Positions 9,901-16,555 of a stretch of 64,000 nt of DNA are shown one piece after another. The DNA comes from Synechococcus sp. NB0720_010 (GTDB lineage: Bacteria; Cyanobacteriota; Cyanobacteriia; PCC-6307; Cyanobiaceae). A model generated the notes under the pieces. The model ran no database searches and was not told the origin of the DNA. It saw only the letters and a list, made by a program, of their open reading frames with translations. The DNA is taken from contig NZ_CP090898.1 of NCBI RefSeq assembly GCF_023078835.1, positions 2,234,045 to 2,298,044 on the forward strand, in the 5' to 3' direction. The position numbers and the translations under genes are program-made. Position 1 is the first letter of the stretch, and each line of letters opens with the position of its first letter.

Positions 9901-12900
9901 GACGGTAACGGTTTTGTGGATGGCAACGTCTTGCGCTTCACCGGCGGTGAACATGTCGTTCTGGGCGGAACAGAGGGGAATGATGCCATCTATGGCGACA
10001 AGGGCATCGATACGCTATGGGGCGATGGCGGTGATGACTATCTCAATGCCGGCATGGAGTCTGATCAGGTCTTTGGTGGCGACGGCGATGACATTATTAT
10101 TGATCCCTTCGGTGATGATTTTCTCCGTGGTGAAAATGGAGATGACGTAATCGTCAATGGTGCTGGCCTTGACGTTGATTTTGGCGGTGCGGGTCAAGAC
10201 GCGATGTTTGCCGTCGTTGATAGCACTGAAATGTTTGCCGGTGAGGATAACGACTTTATGCGTGGCGGTTCAGCTCCTGATCTCATGATGGGAGGTGAGG
10301 GCGACGACTGGATGGAGGGTGGCGAAGGCTTTGATTACATGGCCGGCGAAAATTCGGAGCTGTTCTTTAACAGCCCAATTGTTGGTCATGACATCATGAA
10401 TGGCCAAGGTAACGATACTGATTATGACGGTGAAAATGGTGATGATATTATGGTACAGGGCGTAGGCATTCAGCGCAACAATGGTATGAATGGCTTTGAC
10501 TGGGCTATTCACAAAGGTGACCCTGTTGCGGCTGATACGGACCTCACGCCGCAGATCCCAGGTCTGGTTGAAATCCCAGATGCTGCCTTGGCGGTGATAC
10601 TACGTGACCGTTTTGATTCTGTTGAAGGCTTATCGGGCTGGAAGTATGACGACTATCTGAGGGGATCTGTTCGTTCCATTGACCAGAATCCCTGGTTCCA
10701 GAACCAGCTCACACAGGCTGGTGTCGACAGGATTCGTGGCCTGCGCGCTGTGCTTGGTGGTGAAGATCTTGCTGATCCAGATGCTGTTGCCTTCGGTGAC
10801 CCCAATATCGATGGGAATTCGGATGGCCAGATCTTCCTCGGCGGAGACGGTAGTGACACCATCATGGGCGGAGTTGGCGATGATCTCATCGATGGCGATG
10901 CCTGGCTGAATGTTCGCATCGAAGGGACTCGTAAAGACGGTTCTTATTTTACGGTCGACAGCCTTAGTGACTTGTTCGTTGATCTCGTCTCAGGGGCTAT
11001 TGATCCTGGTGAGATCCATGCTGTGCGTGAGATTCTGTATGACGATCGCGCTGACGGCTCTAACCCCGATGATGTCAATCTTGATGTCGCTGTCTTCCAG
11101 GACCTGAGGGGCAACTACGACATTGCTTTTGACGCGGACGGTTCTGTCACTGTGTCGCATCTGACCGTTTCAGACGGCCTGCAGAGTGACGGGATCGATC
11201 GACTTCGCAATATTGAGGTCGCACGTTTTGCCGATCAGGATCTGCGGCTGGTTAATGATCCTGCACTGTCTTCGGGTTTGCTGGCAACCACGGAGCTCTC
11301 CACAACGGGCTTTTTCGGTTTCTTCGGTGCCGCTAACCGCGTTGGCCTTGCCGCTCCAGCCCTCTTTGACGCGAATAACGTCACACCTGATAACCCGCTA
11401 GGGCTTGTTGATCCAAGCTCGGTTTCTGTTTCCTTCTTTGATGCCGCTGATTCTGCCACTGCGCTGCCGCTCTCGGCGGCCGGTGAGCTGGTGTTGGCCG
11501 CCACGCCCGGCCGGCAGCTGTCGATGACAGCCAGCTATATCGATGCAGCTGGTTTCACCAATACCTTTGAGGCACCCATCTTCAATGCGATTGTTGGCAC
11601 TGCTTTGGCCAATACGCTGACGGGTACGGCTGATCTGGATTATATCTTCGGTGGTGGTGGAGCTGATGTTCTGCTCGGTAATGGTGGTGATGACTATCTC
11701 TCTGGTGGTGTGGGTTCCGATCTGCTCAATGGCGGTGACGGTGTTGACCTTGCCAACTTTGCCGGAGTGGCCACTAGTCTTTTCAACGCGGCTAATCCTC
11801 CAGCACAGGCAGTTGTGGATGCCAGATTCGACCTGAATGGTGTCAACCTTACGGTCTCAACTCTCACCGGCGGTCTTGACACGCTTGTATCGATTGAACG
11901 CCTGCGCTTCAGTGATGGCGTCTTTGATCTTGTCGCTGGTGCCACCAACGCTGCTGATGATCTGATTTATAGCGGTGAGCAGCGTGCGTTGCTGTTTGGT
12001 GGTGGTGGTGATGACCATCTGCGTGGCGGAGCTGACGATGATGTTTTCACCTACACCGCAGCCGGCACGATTGTCGAGAACGCCAGTAGCGGCGGCGGCC
12101 GCGATTCTGTTGACGGTGGTGCTAACCGTGAGCTTGGTGATCGCCTGGTGATTCAAGGTGATAACACCACAGAGACGTTCCGTGTGATTGCCGTGGCAGG
12201 GGATGTCAATGCATCACACCGTGCTGAGTTAACGGCAGCGGGCTTTGCCGCCATCGCTGAGACTACCGAGATCGTGATTCTCCGGGGTACCGGTAATCTG
12301 TCTGCTATTGCGCCACTGACGACCGATAACTTTGCCGTCATCGCTGAAGTGATAGAGATTGAAGAGTTAACGATTAATGTGAGTGGTGCTGGCCGAACTG
12401 GTACCCAACGTGTTCAGGTGATTGGTGACTTTAATCCCACCAGCCTGCGCACCAACACCATCACGATCAGTAGTGATGGCACTGGCGTTGATGTTGATGT
12501 GACCAGCCTTGAATCCGATCACCGTGTTGTGCTTGATGCCGGCACGATCCTTGGTCAGCGCCCTCAGGATGTTGTTCAGACAGCTGCGAACGAAATCATG
12601 AAAGCTGATCCCATGACGCCTGATCAGAACAATGAACTTGCTGATGGCAACGTGTCTGCATCGCTCACCTTGCGAGACGCCCAGGATCTTCTTGATCTTG
12701 TGCGTGGGATTGCCCCAGAGCGTCTCGATCCCGAGAATGCCGATGCGGTTGGTGTTCGTGATCTGGCTGGCGCTGAGAACAATCGCGCCAATGCCACCTT
12801 CGGTGCAGCGAACGAACCGTTCATTCGTCTCACTGAAGCGCGATTCGGCGCTGTTGACCCCGACTCTGGCACCGCTGAGATCAACCCGATCTTCGCTGGG

Positions 12901-15900
12901 CTCGACCCCCGCCAGATTTCCAACAGTGTGGCGACCCAGCAGCCGCAGACTCCCCCCAGCAGACAGGCGAACCTGTTCTGGATGTCCTTTGCCCAGTATT
13001 TCGACCACGGCCTCGACTTCGTTGTGAAGGGGGGTAATGGGACCATTCCCATCGGCGGCGTCGGTTCTGGTGGTGCTGATAACCCTGCAGATCTCACGCG
13101 GGCAACGATCACCGGTTGGGATGCTGATGGCCCGCAGCACCTCAACCAGACATCCCCCTTCGTTGATCAAAACCAGGCCTATGGCTCCACTGCCCTGGTT
13201 GGTCAATTCCTGCGTGAATCCGACGGCGCGCGTGGCTTGGGATCTCATTTGATGTCAGGTGGCGATGATCCTTCCGCTCCCGGATTCAAGTTGCTGCCGA
13301 CACTGCGCACACTGCTGGACCACCACATCGCAGCCCAAACTATTTTCACTGGCACCAAGCTTGGTGACTTAACCCTGACGGAGTACTACCCCGCTCTGAT
13401 CAAAGCTGACACCTCTGACTACGACCCGGCTGTCATCGCTGAGCTGAACCGTGATTTTCTCGGATCGGGTTACTCCTTGCTTGTTGATCTCAATCCGTTT
13501 GTCTCGCCTCTTGAGCATGTTGTAGCTGGTGACGGCAGGCCGAACGAGAATGTCGCCCTCTCTTCGATTCACTCGATCTGGGCGCGTAATCACAACTATC
13601 ACGTTGACCAACTAACGGAGCTTTACTCAGCGGCTGGCCTTGATGTGACCCCGGAGGAAGTCTTCCAGGCAGCCAAAATCATCAACGAGACGGAGTATCA
13701 GCGCGTCATCTTTACGGAATTTGCCCAGGTTCTGTTGGGGAGTGCTGGGATTCGTGGTTATGGCGAGCACGGCTTCGATGACTATCAACCGGCTACGGAC
13801 GCTCGCATTAGCCACGAGTTTGCAGCCATGGCCTATCGCGTGGGCCACACCATGATTGCTGACGACTTCACGATCCTTGATGCTGATGGGCAGCCAGTGC
13901 GCGTGCCCCTGGTGGATCTTTTCCTCAACCCCACCAATGAGGCGGGGGCCTTCACGTTTGACCCTGATGGTCCAGGACCTGCGGCGCCCCTCAACGGCGA
14001 TGCCGCGCTGAGTGTCTTGGCCTCTAGGGGGTACACCCCCGTTCCTGGCTATGAGCAGCTAGGCGTTGCCCGCATCCTCGGGGGTATGGCCCTCCAGCCT
14101 GCTGAGGAGGTTGATCCCCAGGTGGTCGATGCCGTTCGCAACGATTTGGTTCGGGTGCGTGCTGATCTGGCTGCTTTCAACATCGCCAGGGGCTGGGATC
14201 TTGGTCTCGGCACGCTTAATCAGGTCAAGGCCGGCCTGCTGGCTTCCACCAACCCTTATGTCCAGGAAGCCCTCAGCTATGTGGGCCTCGAGAACATGAC
14301 CCCCTATGCCAGCTGGGAGGACTTCCAGCTGCGTAATGGTCTTGCCGATGCGGAGCTGGAGCGGCTTCGTGCCGCCTATCCCGATCTTCACCTCGAGTCC
14401 CCCGCTGTGGAGGTGTTCCGTCAGTTCAATCCTGATGTGCAGCTATCGGTCCAGGGCGATGGCAGCGCCGTGGTTTCGGGCATCGATCGCGTTGATGCCT
14501 GGGTGGGTGGTTTAGCTGAGCAGAAATTCGAGGATTCACTGCTGGGCACCACCTTCTGGACGATCATCCATGAACAGCTGGATCGCCTGCAGGAGGGTGA
14601 CCGCTTCTACTACCTCTCCAGGGTCGATGACCTGGACTTCTATGAGGCCTGGGCCAAGGAACAGAGCTTTGCCGACATTGTTGAGCGCAATACTGGCCTC
14701 ACAGGTCTACCCAAAGATATTTTTGCAGTCTCTGATTCCGAAGTATTAGTTGGATTGCCTGCTGCGGATGGGGCTCCGGCAGACGGTGGCGCTCCTGCTC
14801 CTGTCGATCCTGACCCCGCCGATGGGCTTTTGACTGACGCTGAATCCGACGTTGTGGCTAAGGCATTGCACCTGGGCCTGAGTCTGCACAAGCTTCCGGA
14901 TTTCACCGGTGATGAACCGAATGAGCTCGTGCTGCGCCCCTTTGGTTCACCGGCAGAGCGATCTGCTCAGTTCTACCTGATGCTCACGGCAGAGTCGCTG
15001 CGCGATGCCAGCATCGACACCCTGGATGTCACCTTCGATCTTGGAGAGGACTTCGTCAATGTTTTTGAGCTGAGCGGGGAGCAGATCTTCTTCTCCGATG
15101 ACCTTGCTCTCCAGCGTCGCGTACAGATTGATGGCAGTAAGCTTCGTTTTGAAGGTGCCGGGCTGGGTGCACTTGGCGCTGGCCAGGGTGTTTCAGAAAA
15201 GGCCCCCATTGCGGTGATTGCTCTCACCCCGCGAGAAGACATTGATGAGCAGATTCTTGCGGCGCGCCTGGCCGATCGCTATGGCTTCACCAATTCTGAA
15301 TCCTGGCAGCAATCGCTCCAGTTCAGTGTTGATGCCAATGTCCATGAGATCATGTTCTCTGATCTCATGTCGCTCGGTGATCTCGGCGGCGAGGCGGCAT
15401 TGCTCACCGACGAGCTTCAGGTGCTTGCCCGTGCTGCTCAGGTGGATCTGCTGACGGACGACGTCTTCGCCTTGGGCACAGAACGCCAGGTGCTCAAACC
15501 GGGTGAAGGAGGAATCACCAACCTGATCCGCTCAGGAGACACCCTGGAGCGCACCACCCAGTGGCAAAACGGCGGTGAATTCACCCTGCAGGACCTGTCG
15601 ATCACCGACCTCAATCAGGCGGGTGTTGCCACCTCCAAGAGCTCGATTGCAGGTGGTTCGGATGCCTTGGCTGTTGGTGCGACAGCCGACATCACCACAG
15701 AGATCAGTGTGTACGGTCCTGCTGGTTCGGTTCTGGACAGCGCAGCCCTCGGCTTCCAAATTGATGCCCTCGGTGGCTATCACTGGGATACGGCTGCCAT
15801 GCCTACGTTCCAGCAGAAAAATCTGGTCACCTACCAGGCCGACCTCAACTATGACGGTCGTGTCAGCATGAAGGACTTGGCCTTCCTGAATGCCGGTGTG

Positions 15901-16233
15901 AGCCGTGGTTACAGCCGTGATGTTGATGCCAACTATGATGGGACACTCGATATCAAGGACCTCGCGGTGATTGATGCCGAATGGGGGCAAAGTCTCCATC
16001 AGGGTGAAGGTCAGTTCCTGGGTTCTGATTTCATGTCTATGGCGGATCTGTCTCAGCAGGGCCTGCAGCAGTGGGACAGCTCCGCCTTCATCGCTCAGAA
16101 TGCAATCGAAGCGGAGCAGCAGGTTTCGAATCCTGTTGCTGAATCCGGTGGCACATTCGTCACGGTGCAGGGCTTTGAGGCGCTTCTTGCTCAGCTCGAG
16201 CAGCAGCAAACCCAGCAGTACGACCTGACCTAA
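6970..16233 (+). CDS. Giant bi-domain animal-type haem peroxidase with RTX-like repeats and C-terminal dockerin-like domain
   Basis: 3087 aa, no signal peptide, so type I export is likely. The first peroxidase domain (about 150-900) has GQFFDHGLD (Gln246, Asp249, distal His250), GDGRGNENIAL (Arg494, Glu497), EHNR, VYRFGHSQL (proximal His626) and LNLARGRDLGVPSLNQTRA. The second (about 1930-2560) repeats the set: AQYFDHGLD (His2013), GDGRPNENVAL (Arg2190, Glu2193), AYRVGHTMI (His2293) and FNIARGWDLG. Glycine/Asp-rich calcium-binding repeats lie between. Residues about 2640-2900 look like a beta-rich, possibly cohesin-like region. The C-terminus carries two loops, DLNYDGRVSMKDL (2958) and DANYDGTLDIKDL (about 2986), typical of dockerin/EF-hand. 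Family reaction: hydrogen peroxide-dependent oxidation of halides or organics; substrate here unknown. GC is lower than in neighbouring housekeeping genes. Confidence 0.88.
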   Translation: MASSFHVNYADLQRILENIKIAERESAGENLLDIITEVATGSPAITGTTFVNAANLPLGLRHVDGSYNQLIPGSPDGVLTGAADQSFARLVDPSYISETGSPSLDLNPDPASFLEVTNSSYDPESPNPQNDPGIHPNSVVDASVRTISNLIVDQTISNPAAIASALRLAGHEDPDGQALILHEQARVLLDPLAAEADQADARTALTNALAETGVTITSDGSIVVEHRSADIGLSPGNSSWMTIFGQFFDHGLDLLAKGGQGTVYIPLQPDDPLYVEGSSSNFMALTRAAGNPGTNLITPWIDQNQTYTSHPSHQVFLREYQRIDRQTGALLTDPTQTEWEAGLTVATGRLLNGAQGGVATWADVKAQALTYLGIALDDRDVLKIPQVLTDPYGRFIAGQNGYAQLLAVDPQGQPITVEGTAEGVIPSELNVSRIAQAFLDDINRAAVPVIVDGQLLQDADMAVGLSDAVPDGRGGFTTYDNELLDAHYVTGDGRGNENIALTAIHSVFHGEHNRVLEANKLTILRSGDLEGINEWLRRPLADDVALPSSQASDADLTAFAAGLQWDGERLFQAAKFSTEMQYQHIVFEEFARRIQPNIAPFVFTNSADLDARIVAEFAHAVYRFGHSQLGDGVARLEADLASRDLGLIQSFLNPLEFANSGLDAEAATGAIARGITRVVDQEIDEFIVEALRNNLLGAPLDLASLNLARGRDLGVPSLNQTRAQLYAMTGAVQLKPYTGWTVDPNQADSHGFFQHLKNPMSVVNLIAAYGTHHTITEATSIEAKRRAAMLIVFNTPFDGQEPPADSLDFLRGTGAYADQETGINDVDLWIGGLAEQVNEFGGQLGETFNAVFQYQMEQLQNGDRFYYLSRTQGMNLLTQLEATTFSDLVMRNSDLGDPHATHLSAHIMGVPDLILELDLNTAQANYSGDQELDALVGSENTAEQRGSLDPTASTLFDFLLGGAATSKVVRQYGSLDLDGNGFVDGNVLRFTGGEHVVLGGTEGNDAIYGDKGIDTLWGDGGDDYLNAGMESDQVFGGDGDDIIIDPFGDDFLRGENGDDVIVNGAGLDVDFGGAGQDAMFAVVDSTEMFAGEDNDFMRGGSAPDLMMGGEGDDWMEGGEGFDYMAGENSELFFNSPIVGHDIMNGQGNDTDYDGENGDDIMVQGVGIQRNNGMNGFDWAIHKGDPVAADTDLTPQIPGLVEIPDAALAVILRDRFDSVEGLSGWKYDDYLRGSVRSIDQNPWFQNQLTQAGVDRIRGLRAVLGGEDLADPDAVAFGDPNIDGNSDGQIFLGGDGSDTIMGGVGDDLIDGDAWLNVRIEGTRKDGSYFTVDSLSDLFVDLVSGAIDPGEIHAVREILYDDRADGSNPDDVNLDVAVFQDLRGNYDIAFDADGSVTVSHLTVSDGLQSDGIDRLRNIEVARFADQDLRLVNDPALSSGLLATTELSTTGFFGFFGAANRVGLAAPALFDANNVTPDNPLGLVDPSSVSVSFFDAADSATALPLSAAGELVLAATPGRQLSMTASYIDAAGFTNTFEAPIFNAIVGTALANTLTGTADLDYIFGGGGADVLLGNGGDDYLSGGVGSDLLNGGDGVDLANFAGVATSLFNAANPPAQAVVDARFDLNGVNLTVSTLTGGLDTLVSIERLRFSDGVFDLVAGATNAADDLIYSGEQRALLFGGGGDDHLRGGADDDVFTYTAAGTIVENASSGGGRDSVDGGANRELGDRLVIQGDNTTETFRVIAVAGDVNASHRAELTAAGFAAIAETTEIVILRGTGNLSAIAPLTTDNFAVIAEVIEIEELTINVSGAGRTGTQRVQVIGDFNPTSLRTNTITISSDGTGVDVDVTSLESDHRVVLDAGTILGQRPQDVVQTAANEIMKADPMTPDQNNELADGNVSASLTLRDAQDLLDLVRGIAPERLDPENADAVGVRDLAGAENNRANATFGAANEPFIRLTEARFGAVDPDSGTAEINPIFAGLDPRQISNSVATQQPQTPPSRQANLFWMSFAQYFDHGLDFVVKGGNGTIPIGGVGSGGADNPADLTRATITGWDADGPQHLNQTSPFVDQNQAYGSTALVGQFLRESDGARGLGSHLMSGGDDPSAPGFKLLPTLRTLLDHHIAAQTIFTGTKLGDLTLTEYYPALIKADTSDYDPAVIAELNRDFLGSGYSLLVDLNPFVSPLEHVVAGDGRPNENVALSSIHSIWARNHNYHVDQLTELYSAAGLDVTPEEVFQAAKIINETEYQRVIFTEFAQVLLGSAGIRGYGEHGFDDYQPATDARISHEFAAMAYRVGHTMIADDFTILDADGQPVRVPLVDLFLNPTNEAGAFTFDPDGPGPAAPLNGDAALSVLASRGYTPVPGYEQLGVARILGGMALQPAEEVDPQVVDAVRNDLVRVRADLAAFNIARGWDLGLGTLNQVKAGLLASTNPYVQEALSYVGLENMTPYASWEDFQLRNGLADAELERLRAAYPDLHLESPAVEVFRQFNPDVQLSVQGDGSAVVSGIDRVDAWVGGLAEQKFEDSLLGTTFWTIIHEQLDRLQEGDRFYYLSRVDDLDFYEAWAKEQSFADIVERNTGLTGLPKDIFAVSDSEVLVGLPAADGAPADGGAPAPVDPDPADGLLTDAESDVVAKALHLGLSLHKLPDFTGDEPNELVLRPFGSPAERSAQFYLMLTAESLRDASIDTLDVTFDLGEDFVNVFELSGEQIFFSDDLALQRRVQIDGSKLRFEGAGLGALGAGQGVSEKAPIAVIALTPREDIDEQILAARLADRYGFTNSESWQQSLQFSVDANVHEIMFSDLMSLGDLGGEAALLTDELQVLARAAQVDLLTDDVFALGTERQVLKPGEGGITNLIRSGDTLERTTQWQNGGEFTLQDLSITDLNQAGVATSKSSIAGGSDALAVGATADITTEISVYGPAGSVLDSAALGFQIDALGGYHWDTAAMPTFQQKNLVTYQADLNYDGRVSMKDLAFLNAGVSRGYSRDVDANYDGTLDIKDLAVIDAEWGQSLHQGEGQFLGSDFMSMADLSQQGLQQWDSSAFIAQNAIEAEQQVSNPVAESGGTFVTVQGFEALLAQLEQQQTQQYDLT
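9955..10335 (+). repeat. RTX-like calcium-binding nonapeptide repeats, main block
   Basis: Inside the giant peroxidase gene, residues about 996-1120 carry repeated GG-x-G-x-D-x units (LGGTEGNDAIYGDKGID, GGDGDDIII, RGENGDDVIV, GGEGDDWMEGGEGFD). Smaller blocks recur at about 10837-10900, 11640-11750 and 11995-12055. Such repeats fold into a parallel beta-roll on calcium binding outside the cell and mark type I secretion substrates. The spacing is looser than in classic RTX toxins. Confidence 0.85.
15838..15990 (+). other. Dockerin-like calcium-binding domain of the giant peroxidase
   Basis: Two 12-residue calcium loops about 26 residues apart, each followed by a KDL helix start (DLNYDGRVSMKDL and DANYDGTLDIKDLAVI). 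This is the layout of a type I dockerin duplicated half. Divergently transcribed cohesin-like domains next door offer a possible partner. Confidence 0.72.
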
Positions 16234-16555
16234 CGGCAATTGCCCCTCAGCCTTTGGCTGAGGGGCTTCTTGTCTCTAGAAGCTGGTCAAGAGATCGATG
16301 CAAGAGGGTGGCGTCTCTTGCATCGATTGTTTCGTGTCATGGAGTGGTCGATCCGCTTGGGAGAGTTCAGTGAGGGGAGCGCTGTTAGCGCTCTGCCGGT
16401 TTAATGGTGGTGCGCAGTTATTCAGTGCCTCAGAGTTGATCCGATAGCTAAAGCGGAGTGCCATGCGGTCTACGCGCTGCGTTTAGACGTCTAATTTCTT
16501 TGCAACCGCTAGTGATCAACTGCCGCGGATTTGCCCCGCTGCTGCATCAGCGCTC
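16234..16555. repeat. Intergenic region between convergent giant peroxidase and polA; 13-bp inverted repeat at 16294-16327
   Basis: The 322-bp gap holds the terminator and a second perfect 13-bp inverted repeat (atcgatgcaagag at 16294-16306, its complement at 16315-16327, 8-nt loop). It could terminate polA transcripts from the other side or be a protein-binding site. The rest contains only a short unconvincing minus-strand ORF. Confidence 0.6.
16242..16266 (+). terminator. Hairpin terminator after the giant peroxidase gene
   Basis: Perfect 11-bp stem (gcccctcagcc / ggctgaggggc) with a ttt loop, eight bases after the stop codon, followed by a T-rich stretch (ttcttgtct). Confidence 0.8.

Noticed and set aside
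9955-10480. Repeats in the giant gene as a possible CRISPR-like array
   Set aside because: The repeats are degenerate at DNA level and follow the 9-residue RTX period in the reading frame.
12367-13248. A 293-codon minus-strand frame inside the giant peroxidase gene
   Set aside because: Complement of clear peroxidase and repeat coding sequence; no independent domain.
16276-16464. A 62-codon minus-strand frame between the giant gene and polA
   Set aside because: It spans the inverted repeat, has no recognisable domain and no ribosome-binding site.
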